From the NCBI GenBank assembly GCA_007922305.1, contig ML677358.1:17843327-17907326 (forward strand): DNA of 64,000 nucleotides, given 5' to 3'. Made by a program: the position numbers and the translations under genes. The notes below the pieces were generated by a model. It was not told where the DNA came from, searched no databases, and saw only the letters and a program-made list of their open reading frames with translations. The stretch comes from Dermatemys mawii (lineage: Eukaryota > Chordata > Testudines > Dermatemydidae). Shown here one piece after another: positions 48,606 through 60,944 of this stretch (positions are counted from its first letter, which is position 1; the number at the start of each line of letters is the position of its first letter).

Positions 48606-50096
48606 GGGGGATCAAAAGGAGCAAGCTCTTGAGCTGTGCAAGGCAGACCCGAGTGGCTCCAAAGTGAAAACCTCAAATCCGGCAACCTGGACACTTTGGG
48701 AAATGGGTGAGGACCTTGGGCCAGGGTTACAAGGAGTATTTAGGTTCCTAAAGATTCAGGGGGGTGAACAGGTTGATTTACAGTTGCCTCTCTGCATCTT
48801 TGGCACCTATCTACACCTGCCCCTAATGAATAGAATTATTGTTATATGGCTTTGATTATTGGCTGACATGGTTTGAACATATCTTTAACATGCAAGTAAT
48901 TCACTGAAGGAAAAACTATCCTCATCCACAGCAAAATCATAATGAAAACAAAAGTGCCACAAGCCAGTGAACATCCTTTTTAGAAGGATGTTTGCTCGGA
49001 GCGAAGCTGAAAGCTTATCACCTTACATGCAACTCAGCCAAGTGCTAGCTGAGAATGGAAATGCTTAGCAGCTTTGAGCAGTACCAGTGCTCTGTGATTT
49101 CCCTTTCCCACTTAGACTGCCTGGATACACACCAGTCAAACGAAACAGCCTTTTATTTATTTATTTTTTATTTCTTGATGGGATTCCAACAATAATTAAA
49201 AATCACCATGTCTGCAAATATTCATGAGCCATGAAAACCTGGTTTCTTTCTGGTTTCCCTGGCCTTCCACTGTGCATGAGCCTGGATATTTATTTGATTA
49301 AACCCATCCTTCAGCCTCTAGTCCGGTAACACAACATTGAGCTGCACCATTGAAATCAATGCAGCTACTCCCAGCAGTAAAGTAAGTACATCAGTGTTTA
49401 CAGAATCACATCCTTAGGGGCCAGTTCAGGACCATTTATTTATTATTGACCTTGGGCTCTGATTAGAGTCAATACTTAAGCAGAGTTGCTCTCTGGGAGC
49501 TGGGCATTGGCACTGGGCTGAGCTTCCTGAGAGAAGGGATTGCACTGCATGCTGTTTGATCACCTCATTTCAGAACTGGTATATCTGTGTAAATAAAGTA
49601 AGTTACAGTTAGGAGCTACCCACACCTGGCAGAACACTGGTTTCACATAGTTGGTTTCTCTCATGTAAAGGGACACCTTTGCCAGAGGCAATGGCATTTA
49701 ACTGCAAGGAGAATACATCATTACAGAAAACATAGGGAATGCAGAAGCTAATAGGTCTGTAAGAAGAGGAATGGCCACTGGTTTTTTGAGAGTGAGTTTA
49801 ATGCTAATAAACTGAAGGACTATTAGCACCAGCTTTTCCAGAATGCTCAGGTCTGACCTGAAACCCCTCTTGCTATTGTAAATCCTAGATGCTCCTGAAG
49901 TGAGAATGCCAAGGTTGATGAGTTGTGCCAAATTATATGGGGACTTGGGGCAGGCTAGACTGGGAGGGCCAAACTTTTCTCTTTGTAACCTAAGGCAGGA
50001 TTTCCCTCCAATGGGTTGATTCTCCATTGCATGGATGGGAAGCAGGGGGAGGGTTATGCAGGGTGTTGGCGAACTAATGAAAGTGAGGTCTGTTTG
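48606..50096. other. Intergenic sequence
   Basis: No gene or clear element. Confidence 0.4.
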
Positions 50097-50180
50097 GCCT
50101 ATGCTACACAGTTAGGTCGACATAAAGCTGCTTATGTAATTACTGCAATGGCTGTAAGTTTGTAGTGTAGACATATCCGG
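50097..50180. mobile_element. Short MITE, GTCTACAC-ended
   Basis: GCCTATGCTACACAGTTAGG on the left pairs loosely with GTAGTGTAGACATATCC on the right; about 84 bp. Confidence 0.55.
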
Positions 50181-50185
50181 AGTTA

Positions 50186-50430
50186 TAATTAGAGCTGGAA
50201 GGGAAACACTTTTTTTCTGGGAAAAATATTTAGTCAAAAAGTTATTTTTGTTTATAATACTACTTATTCTTAGAAAAATGTTCAATTTTAAAAGTGAAAA
50301 CATTTGTTTTGGACAAAAACTTAAATTTGTTGTGAACATTCCTGCACAGTCAAAAAGCCATTTTCCATTAACCCTCCATCCTCCCCCCAACTTTTAAATG
50401 GAAATTTTCCAACAAGTTCTAATAATGCTT
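50186..50430. repeat. AT-rich inverted-repeat element, copy 1
   Basis: Begins AATTAGAGCTGGAAGGGAAA and ends TTCCAACAAGTTCTAATAAT, an imperfect inverted repeat. The interior is A/T homopolymer-like (GGGAAAAATATTTAGTC, GAAATTTTCC). Similar copies lie at 53,268 and 57,770. Confidence 0.5.
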
Positions 50431-51589
50431 CTTGGTCAAAATCTCTTCCAAATAGTTTGCTTTCTACATTCATTTTTCTCTTTTAGTGATGTGGAGCTCT
50501 GCCCAGTCTCAGGAACCTGCACATAGATGTCATTACTTACCCTCTATAAATCTGATTGGAAGCCCCAGTCTTTCCTGCGGTCCCAGAATGTGATTGATTG
50601 ATTGGTCCAGTATTTATACTGGAATGCATCATTATATCTATATTAAACACAGATGATTTAGGGCAGGGGTATGTGTGTCCCAGCTTAAATCTGTTTGCAT
50701 TGTGATGTGCTTCTCTAATAAGGAAAGCTATAGGAAAGAGGCCACTAGTCTGGTCTTGTCTGTCTATATAAAAGAAACCCCTCATTGAATAATCCTCACA
50801 AAAGCACCCAGGGTTTAACTGGCTTTTGCCTGAGTTGGTTGGCAGGGTAGAGAACTAAGCACCAGAGCCTCTTAAGGGGTTTATAACATTCCATCTGAAA
50901 ATACCTCTTAAATACCCAATTTTGAATGTTTTGTAAATTCCTTTTCTTTTTCATCCTCCTCCCCCAGGCTTCTCAATTAATGATGGAATAAATTGACCCA
51001 CGGGACAAACAAGTGACAGCTGGGGAAATGTGCCCAGGAAGGTTTAGTTCTGCTTTTTCTGCCCTTAATTCAATTAAATTTTTTATCATTTTGTTTGGAA
51101 AATGTCCTTGAAAAGGAGTTCACATCCTGGAATGTATGTATCTGTGTGTGTGTGTAAGTGTAAGAAGTGGTGGAATCTCAGTGAAATGAATCTCTCTCTC
51201 TGAGCCCTCTTGTTTGTACTGCACATCACAGCACCCTGACTTACAACCACAAAGATGTTAGTTACTGAACATGGGAGGTGGAGGGTGGGGTGGAATCCCA
51301 CATTGAGTTTACATGATCAATATTTTAAAAAGTTGTTTATGTGGAGCTGAAAAGAATAGCTTGCTTAGCCAGCTGTCTTAGAGGAGCCATTGCTGGAGAT
51401 GCTGAGAAAGAGTTTACTGACCTTACTTGTTTATGCCATTAGAGTTTCCTCCTGTCCTGAGGGGTCTGGTTTCTCCTTGATCTGTGTGTGGGTGTCTCCT
51501 GTTATCAGCCGTACTCAATGCTTCTAAGGCACTTTATATCTATATATAAAGCACGGCACAAATATTAACTAGTTTGTACTCACAATCCC
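50431..51589. other. Intergenic sequence
   Basis: No gene recognised; includes a short (GT)n run near 51,142. Confidence 0.4.
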
Positions 51590-51690
51590 CTCTCAGAGGT
51601 GGGGGAGCGTTAGCTCCATTTTATAGATGGGAATATTAAGACATGGGGGTTTAAAGGGCCAGATTCTGCCACGCTTGCCTGCATCCAGCA
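51590..51690 (-). mobile_element. Antisense MIR-like relic, part 1
   Basis: GCTCCATTTTATAGATGGGA followed by ATTAAGACATGG is the reverse complement of the MIR AAAATGGGG region. It seems continued at 52,012 after an inserted SINE. Confidence 0.45.
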
Positions 51691-51728
51691 GTACTTTACT
51701 TTTCTAATCTGTCCATGGTTTTGAGAGG

Positions 51729-51992
51729 TAATGTGGCCTAGTGGAAAGGGCACTGGACTGGAACTCGAGTCCTAGGATCTATTCCTAGCTCTGAGCTGCT
51801 GAGTAACCTTTGTAAGTCTCTTGACCTCTGTGTTTTCCCTTCCACCCTGCACCTGTGTTGTCTATTTAGCGTGTGAGATGTTCAGGGCAGGACCTGCTTT
51901 TCACTATATGTATGTACGGTGCCCAGCACAATGGAACGCTGATCTCAGTTGGGGCCTCTAGATTCTACTGAAATATGAATGATAAATAATAA
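51729..51992 (+). mobile_element. Near full-length MIR/CORE-SINE
   Basis: An A-box-like TGGCCTAGTGGAAAGGGCAC and a B-box-like GGATCTATTCC form a tRNA-derived head; TCTTGACCTCTGTGTTTTCC is the core; GTGCCCAGCACAATGGAACG then CTGATCTCAGTTGGGGCCTC is the tail, ending in an AT-rich ATAAATAAT. Confidence 0.75.
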
Positions 51993-52011
51993 CTCAGTGT
52001 GAATGGGGGTT

Positions 52012-52115
52012 CCAGAATCCGGACTTGCCTAAGGCCAAAGAGTGACAGGCAGGCCCAGGTTAGAATTTGAGAGTTTTAGCTCTCAGGTTTATATTCAGTC
52101 TGTTCTATGCCCATC
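52012..52115 (-). mobile_element. Antisense MIR-like relic, part 2
   Basis: GGACTTGCCTAAGGCCAAAG and GGCCCAGGTTAGAATTTGAG correspond to the reverse complement of the MIR core and B-box region, continuing part 1. Confidence 0.45.
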
Positions 52116-53267
52116 TCTCACCTCTTAAGCCATGCACCTCTTTTACCAAATGCTCAAAGTACATGTTGCTCTTCGCAAAGTGGGGTGTGTTAGAAGGATA
52201 ATTAATGCTTACAGCAGTTGCATGAAAGCACAAGATTAAAAAGACAGATCAGGTCAGCTAAAACTTACAACAATGAAAAAGCCTCAGACAGATGTGTAAG
52301 TTGAAAAGCTGTGCTAGGAAGGGACAAGTCCATTGGAAATTATGTGCAAGATTGAAGCTTTGCCTAATTGTTGTGGTATTTCCAACTCTAGAAGTTCAGG
52401 GAATCTGGTGAGGACTAAACTAACCCTGCTGAGTCTTACTAGAGATGTAGGTCATTATCCTTAAAGCATGATGACAGAAAAGCTGTCTGCCCACCTCACA
52501 GGGACCTGTCAATAAGTAATTTTCTGGAATACTCTGTCTTCCACAGGCCTCATGACACGTACAGTCAGATCTGCAGAGCAAAGACATTGGAATCAGCACC
52601 TGAACTTTGAATGCTTGCCCAAAATGAAGCTTTTTAGGCTCAGTCATTAATGGGTACCTCTGGACTTTGTGTCATGACTGTTGAGGCCCTATCAGAGCTG
52701 TGCACAGCCAAGAGGCAGGGTGGCAGAGGTTCATGCCAGCCTTCCCATCAGTCCCAGTTAGTGGGAGTATGATTCATGGCCTTGAGTTACTTGTATGTGA
52801 ACCTGTCACAGAAACATACAGTGAAATTCAGTGTGAACCACCAAGCTGAATGCGATTTGGAAACAAGACCAAAACCAGGAGCAACGTTGCTTGGAATGGA
52901 GTCAGGTGTCACTCAAAAGGATCACACCCATCAGTGATTTTTTTTCAGTGAGCTTGAGCAGAGTTTTGCATTTGTCACAAAAATCTGCAGGCCTGGGGAA
53001 TTTCACATTTCCTGGTGCTCTAGTTCTGTGCCAGTGTTACTCTGAAGGAAGGGATACTAGGCTGATGGACCAAGGTTGACATAGGCCAAGAACCATTAAT
53101 ACTAATTAATATTCCTTACATATTTAAACATATTTGCTGAAAATTACCAGGTTCCCCCTTGCCATCACCTAGATATCTTCAGGAATAGAAACCTCTGTCT
53201 TGTGAAACTCATGAGATTACTGTTATTGTTATTAGTATAGTAGCATCTAGAATAGAGCTAGATGGAA
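52116..53267. other. Intergenic sequence
   Basis: Nothing recognised. Confidence 0.4.
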
Positions 53268-53398
53268 AATGACCCATCCTGTGAGAATTTTCAGGATTTT
53301 GAAATCTTTCCCATCCCGAATTGAGATGAAAAGTCAAAATCTCAAAATTTTTCAGTGAACTGAAGATCTGAAAAAAAAATCAGATCAAGTCTAATGAA
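53268..53398. repeat. AT-rich inverted-repeat element, copy 2
   Basis: ATAGAGCTAGATGGAAAATG on the left, TCAGATCAAGTCTAATG on the right, with an interior rich in AAATTTTTC words (GAGAATTTTCAGGATTTTG, CTCAAAATTTTTCAG). Confidence 0.4.
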
Positions 53399-53959
53399 AC
53401 ACTTTGTTTTGATAATTTCAAAATGCTGTTTCCAGTTGGACCTTGAACTTTTTTTTTACATAGTCTCGCTACTTTTACGTAGTCTGAAACAAAGTCATTT
53501 CAACTCAAAATATGCAACTGTTGTGTTTCAATGCAAGGAGACAAGGGAGCAAACTATTTACTTCCCTCGCCACAGACACTGTTTGTCCAGTGGTGACTAT
53601 TTTTTTTTTTGTTTACTTACAATTCAAGTAGGATAAGTCTTCTGGCTGATGATCTGATAAATGATTACACAAGAGTTGTTTCAGCTACCTTGATAAAATG
53701 TGGAGCAATTCCATTTGTTCCAGTGAAGCTAGTCTCTGGATTTACATGGGTGTCTGGCCCTGTGGGTATACATAACTATGACCTTTATGAACTATGCCAT
53801 CATGATGAGGATCCTGAATCTTCAAACCCTCAATTAAACTTTGTAGACCTAGCTCTACCTTCCATTATAGCTGGGCATTTCCATTGAAGACAATAGGAAG
53901 CAAGCAGAAGCTGACCCTTGACTGTACTTTAAGACTAACCTGAAAGAGGGTTTTTAATG

Positions 53960-54105
53960 CTGTGAGCCAAATTCTCTGATTCTATGCAGTTTCACAGGGT
54001 ACTAGGGTGATCTCAGTTACACCGGTCTAAGTTCAGAACGACACTGTTGACGTCAGTGGGTTCACTTTGGATATACGCTGCTACAACTAAGATCAGAATC
54101 TGGTT
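53960..54105. repeat. Palindromic GTGTAA-type amniote repeat
   Basis: Contains GATCTCAGTTACACCGGTCT and GACGTCAGTGGGTTCAC, then CTAAGATCAGAATCTGG: diverged inverted halves around a TGACGTCAGTGG centre. A related copy is at 57,618. Confidence 0.45.
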
Positions 54106-54899
54106 TACAGATTTCACTTGGGCTCTATGTAATTCAGTGGAGAATCTGTGCAATGCCATGTCTATCTGGTTTTAAAGGTGGAATCTAGTCATGTATATAC
54201 ACAGCTTTCTGAATTTGTGACTATTGCAAGCAGAGGCATGATACATTTCTTTTTAAGAAAAAAGGACTTCAATTTCAGTCCCGTTGCATCCTTTCCTCGG
54301 TTCTTTAGAGTGTTGTTCTTCTCCATGGAGAAGATAATTTAAAGTGATACTTGACTATAGTCACACACCTTTTCCCACCTAAGGAGAGCTGTAGCTGAAT
54401 TGATTTGCATGTGATGGCCACACCTAGATGCCATACCTCATTTACAGCATGTTCCTGCTGGCTCAGAGGCTTGTTAAAAGAAAGAGACTATAAAAAAAAA
54501 CAAAACTCAACACATGATGTGTGGACTGCAAACATAAAAGTGACTGAAGTAGGAAGAGAAAGAGATAGATTGGCAGCCTGGAGACATAATAAGCCATTAA
54601 ACTGTTTAAGGGAGGCCTACCATGGCTTTCTGAGTTTGTTGTTTAATTATTATTACTGATGAAGAATGTCAGTAATTATGATTTTCAGCCTGGTTTGACA
54701 TTTACATTTGTAAAGGTTTGAAAGTCCGACTGTACTAAAAATCAGTGAAACAACAGTCGTATCTTCTCACAGAGAGGGTGGATTATGCTCCTCCACATAC
54801 TAAGAACTGTCAAACTCAAGGGTCATTTGTGGACTCTGGCTACAACAGGCCATCATGTGGGATATACCAATGGATGTAGGCACAGCCAGGCCCCCAGTG
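54106..54899. other. Intergenic sequence
   Basis: Nothing recognised. Confidence 0.4.
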
Positions 54900-55768
54900 C
54901 AGTGGTGGATTAACACATGGGTCTGGCTAATTTGGGGGGCCCCAAGCGCCGGAGCTTAGGTAGAAGTGAGAGGACCATCAGCGCGGGAACTATGGCCCTG
55001 CTCCCTGCTCCTCCTCTTCCCCCAGGACCCTACCTCTGGTCAGGCCAGAAGCCGGAGCCAGGCAGTGATCAGAGCTGCCCCTGGAGTCTGGGCCACTATG
55101 GGAAGCCTCGGACCCTCCATCCGCCCTAGGCGGGGACCAAGGTGCTGAGAACAATCTCCAGCTCATGTCCCCATCCTCCAGTGCATGTTGCTGCCCCTAG
55201 GAAATGCTCTGCAGGGAGAGGAGGCCCAACCCCGGGCTGGAGGTGGCGGGAAGCCCTGGGGACATCACAGGAAGTGAGGAGCCGGGCAGGGAGGGTCCTC
55301 TGGCACAACTCCCACTGCTATGGGCCCGGACTCAGAGGCTGCTGCACTCTGTCTGGGCTTGCGCAGTGCCTGCGCCCGACTCCCGCTGCCAAGCTGCCCC
55401 CACCAGGTCCCTTCTGCTCCTGGTAACAGGCTGCCCGCACTGCTGCCTGTGCTTTGTGCTTGAGGCAGCAGCCACATGCAGTACCACTCCTCCTTTTGCC
55501 TCTAGGCCTGCAGTTTGTGGGGCAATGGCCCCCCGGCCAACCCAAACAACACCCAGGTTGCTGCTGCACCACACCTATCTGAGGCTACAATGCCCATGTT
55601 AAAAAGTGGGTGGGCATGACCCTCCCATTTTTAAAAGTGTGTGTGTGTGTGGAGGGGTGCCTGGCCCTCCTGCTCCCTCCAGTTCTGGTGCCCCTGGATC
55701 CCCAAGGCATGGGGGGCCCAAATATTCTCTATGCCCAGGGCCCCAATAAACATTTATCCCAGTGACTG
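54900..55768. mobile_element. hAT-like non-autonomous element, about 870 bp, GC-rich interior
   Basis: Left CAGTGGTGGATTAACACATG and right AATAAACATTTATCCCAGTG are diverged inverted repeats of the CAGGGCCGGATTAAGGC family common in turtles. A GGGGGCCCAAATATTCTCTA segment precedes the right end. No target duplication is visible, so it is old. Long open frames inside reflect GC content. Confidence 0.6.
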
Positions 55769-57617
55769 AGATGAATAAATGAAGTGCGAGTGTTTGCAGA
55801 GCACTGAGTGGCTGCCAAGTTTGACCCAGGATGTAGAATTTATTACAATACAATGGTGAAGCTTTTGCCCTGCAGTGGACCAATAAAGGCTGACTTCATA
55901 CGTCATCATCACTGCTTCATATGTCGCCATCACTATCACCATTTGCATTCTTTAAAGGGGACTTTGTGTGTCCGTTGTATTTTAGAAAGGCACCAGAGTC
56001 CAAATCTCTAAACTAGTAAGTGCTGAACATACCACAGCCAACCTCCTGTGGATGTCTGCAGAACACAGATTATAGACTATCCTTTCTCAGCCTCTCCATT
56101 TCCAGTTCTGACAGTGGTGTGGTGCTTTCCAAGAATGATTGCCCCTGGCCTTTTTGACGTTCATATATAATTTGGATTTCACAGCAATGTAGCCATGCCA
56201 CAAAACCACTTGCTTTACCATGTCCTACGCTGAAGCGATTTCACTGAGAAAAATGGTATCAACTGTATAACGTAGGCTTCAGTGTGTCTCTCCACCAATG
56301 GAAATACCAGCACCATATAGAGTAACGCTCATCGTAAATCTTGAAGAAATGCTGTGACATCTCGCATGCCCGACAGGATCCTCTTTTGGTGCTGTGCCTT
56401 CCTCTTTGCTGGCTCTCAGGAAGGTTGCCCAGTAAACTGATGAAAACCCAAGTGTGGTTGAGTGGCCCAGAGATTTATGCAAGACTAAAAGCTTTCTAAT
56501 GTAGTCAGTTAAGCACACTCACTATTGAAACTGTTGTCAATGTATGAGTAATATCTTTGCAATAGATCTTCAAGTCACTTGTAGGTACATCTTAGCTTTC
56601 ACCCATAAAGCATGTTTAAGTGGTGCACAGGACCCTGTGCCAGGGCCACTGTACTGGGATACATTTCATCCTAATTATTCAGAGACCTTGGAGTAAGACA
56701 AAGAACAATTCAAATTTTGCCTGATGTCTTTAAAACTCTCCTTTGCCATGATGCCTACAAAAAAGAACATTAATAAGGTTAAAATAACATTATTAAGGTT
56801 GCAAAGCTAAATATTTAGCCAGTGCAAGCTTAATTCAGCTCCCTTTTGTGTATACATTATGATACTGTCTTTAATTACATGTTTGTATACTATTTTTTCC
56901 TGCTTCTGGTTTTAGAAGGCTCATAGGTCAGAAAACAGGGCAAAATTTTCATCTGACCCTCAAACTGCTCATCGTTTGGGATCTTTGCTCACCCCTGTGC
57001 TATATCAAATCTACCCTGCACTGCATTTCCTCTTTAGTATAGCAGTAAAGTGGCCTGAATGTTTGTGCAAAGGGAGAAATGTGATAAGAAAAGGTAAAAG
57101 GATTGAGAAGAAGCTCTGAGTTATCAGCAGTTTCTGGGGATGGCATCATCAAATCCTTTAGATCAGCTTCTCTTCATTGCACTTTAGTAGATGAAGATGA
57201 CAAAACAATTTAAGATGACCCAAAAAAGAGAAATGAAGATAATCTAAAAATATAATATGATCACAATTTATCCAAAGTGTCTCATCATTCTGGTTTCCTT
57301 TAATATGCATTGTAATAGCACCGGTCCTTATAAGAGCATTTGGTATTCAGATGGATATCACAGACACCTTCTGTAAGTATTGTGTTATAATTTAACAAAA
57401 GTTATTGGAAACTATAAATAAGGTCTCACTCTGTCTATAATCTGCCTTTGATCATAAAAAAGGCATTTGAAAAAAAATCACAGGTTCAGACAAATTGTAA
57501 CTTAGAAGCAAAAGAATTTTCTGTTCATTAAAATATCAGAGTCACGTTCAGCAGCAGGAAAACCTTTAATGGTTTGCTTCATTTTCAGACACCCTTTCTG
57601 TAGTCCGTGAAGGGACA
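55769..57617. other. Intergenic sequence
   Basis: Nothing recognised. Confidence 0.4.
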
Positions 57618-57722
57618 ATGACCCTGATTCTTCTTTCACATCCACTGGTGTAACCCTACCAAATTGATGTTTCTTCTGCTGATTTACACTACTGTAACTT
57701 GAGAGTGCAATCTGACCCCAGT
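57618..57722. repeat. Palindromic GTGTAA-type amniote repeat
   Basis: GACCCTGATTCTTCTTTCAC and CACTGGTGTAACCC on the left are answered by TTTACACTACTGTAACTTGA and CAATCTGACCCC on the right. Confidence 0.45.
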
Positions 57723-57769
57723 CTCTGAAAAGTTTTTTTTCAATAATCATCATTATTATTGTGGTTTTG

Positions 57770-58130
57770 CTATAGTTGGTCAAAAACCAGAAAATAGTGT
57801 TTTCATGAAGAATTTCAGAAAAAGGAAGTTGTCATTTCAGAATGTTGGAAACACACCCATTTTTGTATTTTAAACCTCACTCCACCACATTTTTCTTTTT
57901 CAAATTTTTATCAAGAACATTCATTTTTGTTTGCTATTTTTTTGTTTACTACGCCACATGGCTTTTGGTAAATAAAACATTTCTATTAGCTTTTTGATAA
58001 ATTGGAAAAAAATATTTTAAAAAGGCACAAGATTTTTGGTGAAAAATGTCAGTTTTTTTCACCTCAATTTGTTTTTGAATACAGCCATTTTTTAATTTAA
58101 AAAATTGTTTACAAATTTTCAAACTCTGAT
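57770..58130. repeat. AT-rich inverted-repeat element, copy 3
   Basis: ATAGTTGGTCAAAAACCAGA at the left and TTTTCAAACTCTGATTAG at the right, with an interior of AAAATTTT-type words. Similar in style to 50,186 and 53,268. Confidence 0.4.
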
Positions 58131-58545
58131 TAGTATCAATAATAATTCACATGTCAGGTCTACTTCAGCACCCTGGTTCTGGTCTGGTGGAGTCTGCATT
58201 GGAATTGACAGAGATAAGACTTCCTGTGGAGAGCCTTGGGCTGTGACATTTGCTATGACCCACCATCAAGCTGAGTCTTGCTTCCTTAACGGTTTAATGC
58301 AAGATCCGTGTCTTTCAGGAAGTTTGCATCTTAAAATTGACTTGTGACATGGCCCCCGCTGTCCACTCTGAGAAATGAACCATCTCAAGTAATTGGCTTT
58401 ACATTTCCAGGACAGGGAGTGGACATTTGTTCTTTCTGAGGGGGTGGATGTACTCCGAAATGGCTTTCATTATAAGCAATTCATGGCACAGGCCAAAGCC
58501 TGCAACAAGTTCCTTGTGGTGCAGAGGTCTGCCTGTGCAGAGCTC

Positions 58546-58635
58546 ACTGCAGGTTCAGAGCCTGTGTTTGTACAGCTCCTAGCACAACAGGGCCCAGACC
58601 CTGACTGAGGCTTCTGGATGCCACGATAATGTAAA
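58546..58635 (+). mobile_element. MIR-like SINE tail relic
   Basis: GTGTTTGTACAGCTCCTAGC, ACAACAGGGCCCAGACCCTG and AGGCTTCTGGATGCCAC match the family 3' tail. Confidence 0.55.
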
Positions 58636-59748
58636 CGATTCATACAGGTGCACTCAGTCACTACGCAGAGGAGAACTTCAGCGATAGAGACAGGAACAGG
58701 TTTTTTGAAGTGCTGAGGGCAGATTTCTAAGCACCCACAATGGGAACCAGCTCTGTGTTCCTGACATGCTGGGCTCTTTTGAAAAGCTGGTCCATTATAC
58801 CTACAGCATCAGAAACGAGCACAGTTCTTAAAACATCCTTGAGTAGGAATCGTCCCTTGCCCTGCAGGGCTCCCATCTCTGTTTGTGCTGTACATGCACA
58901 AACGTTTTTTTTTCCTTTAAATCCTTCCCTTAGCTGGGATTCTTCTGCATCCTGGCCTCTTGCCTCCGACATTTCCTTCTGCTAAGAGAGTGATCAGTGG
59001 CTCCAGTCCCCAGGGCTGCTAGTGGGATGGGGCCCGGGGTCCTGGAGACAAAGCAGGTCCTTCCCCCTTGGAAATGGAAAGAGTTAATAACGGTGAGTGT
59101 TTCCTTACATAGAGGATAGCCTGGTGGAGGGGAGGTGGGATAAGTTTCTTTTCAAAATACATTCATTTCAGCAGCTCTTCCCTCTAAGAAACGTGTCTCT
59201 GCTGCCGTCTCTCTTTACAAGAACATATACCCTACCAGCAGGGCTCTTTGGCAAGAATTACAGCTGATGAATAGGGGAGTTCTGGGACGAAGTAACATCT
59301 AAAGCCTTTCCCCACACAAGGGTTCTCTATTGTAAGGATAATACCCCTGCAGGAAAGGCAGCTCCCCAGACTAGGAATTACAGCTGGGCCTTGAGCAAAG
59401 GGCTAATACAGATCGACATATTTTCCATGTCACTGTGCTCTTCCCCTCTGTTTGAGCTGACAGCTAATGCTGGGACTCCTCTGCATGTCCCCCGTGGCTG
59501 GAGGCGTTTGGATGTCAGCTGCAGGGGAGATGGGGCAGGCATGGGCAGCCAGGCATGAGCTGAGGGGAATGGTAAAGGGCAGCCAGAGAACAGGTTCCAA
59601 AGTGTCATTGTGGACCTGACCTTTAGAATGCAAAGCATTTGTCAGATACCCGGAGACAAGCCAGTCTCACTAGCCAAGTGACACTGAGAGGAAAGAAAGC
59701 GTCTCTCTGTCTTTCACACACCCTCTGCACCCCCTCACACACAGACCA
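58636..59748. other. Intergenic sequence
   Basis: Nothing recognised. Confidence 0.4.
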
Positions 59749-59749
59749 C

Positions 59750-59883
59750 ACTAGGCACTGGTTTACATTACAGAATTACTTTGGTATAACTACGTTGCTT
59801 AGGGGCGTGAAAGTGCCTAGAGCAGATCTGCGCTATCAGTGCAGCTGCTCCAATGCAACGTTTTAAGTGTAAACCTGCCCTAG
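59750..59883. mobile_element. MITE with GGTTTACA ends
   Basis: CTAGGCACTGGTTTACATTA (left) and TAAGTGTAAACCTGCCCTAG (right) are inverted repeats. The interior GGTATAACTACGTTGCTTAG is a word typical of a turtle element family. Confidence 0.65.
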
Positions 59884-60269
59884 GTCTGATTCTCCTGCCT
59901 CCGGATACGAGTGTCTGTGCTGAAGCAAATGTGAATCACACCAGCCCATTGGCAAGAGAACGGAGCCTGATGACCATAGTCTTGCTCAGCCCTAGATTCT
60001 AGGGGCTCTGTCCTCCCAGCCCACCCCAAAGGTACAAGTAGCTTTCATTGAAGTCGATGGAAGTTTCCCATACCCTGCATGGGTGTAAATAGGAATCTAT
60101 AGATAGGGACATATCCTGGCCTCAGGTGTATGGGAGCAACTTGACCTCAGTGGGAGTTTCCTGAATTTTGCTTGTGGTCTGCAGGTGAGCGATTCCATTC
60201 TGTATCCAGTTCTAGCCGGCCTTCCCCTTGGAACTCTGGCCTTTGGTCTTTGGCCCTAGGGTTACATAA

Positions 60270-60704
60270 TAACATAGGAACAGCCAGACACGGTCAGATC
60301 AGTGATCCATCTAGCCCAGGATCCTGTCTTCCGACAGTGGCCCATGTCACAGGGAATGAACAGAACAGGTAATCATCACCTGATCCATCCCCTTTCACCC
60401 ATTCCCAGCTTCTGGCAAACAAAGGCTAGGGACATCATCCCTGCCCATCCTGGCTAATAGCCATTGATGAATCTATTCGACATGAACTTATCTAGTTCTT
60501 TTTTGAACCCTGTTATAGTCTTGGCCTTCACAACATCCTCTGGCAAAGAGATCCACAGGTTAACTGTGTGTTGTGTGGAAAAAATACTCCCTTTTGTTTG
60601 TTTTAAATGTGCTACCTATTAATTTCATTGGGTGACCCCTAGTTCTTGTGTTATGAGAAGGAGTAAATAACACTTCCTTAGGTACTTTCTCCACACTAGT
60701 CATG
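60270..60704 (-). mobile_element. CR1/L3-like LINE 3' fragment
   Basis: Begins AACATAGGAACAGCCAGACA and shares AGGGAATGAACAGAACAG and CCCATTCCCAGCTTCTGGCA with copies at 16,814 and 26,625. Confidence 0.88.
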
Positions 60705-60707
60705 GAG

Positions 60708-60923
60708 AACAGACCCATCAATGGCTATTAGAGAGCGTGGACAGGGATGGTGTCCCTAGCCTGTGTTTGCCAGAAGCTGGGAATAGGCGACAGGGGATGG
60801 ATCACTTGATGATTCCCTGTTCTGTTCATTCCCTCTGGGGTATCTGGCACTGGCCCCTGTCAGTAGATAGGATACTGGGCTAGATGGACCTTTGGTTTGA
60901 CCCACTATGGCCATTCTTATGTC
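60708..60923 (+). mobile_element. CR1/L3-like LINE 3' fragment, opposite orientation
   Basis: Contains GATGGATCACTTGATGATTC and GGATACTGGGCTAGATGGAC and ends CCATTCTTATG. It starts within a few bases of the preceding copy, giving a head-to-head pair. Confidence 0.88.
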
Positions 60924-60944
60924 CTAAAATACAACTAGTGTGTA

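Noticed and set aside
54917..55602. GC-rich frames up to 132 codons
   Set aside because: Inside the inverted-repeat element at 54,900-55,768; no conserved domain.
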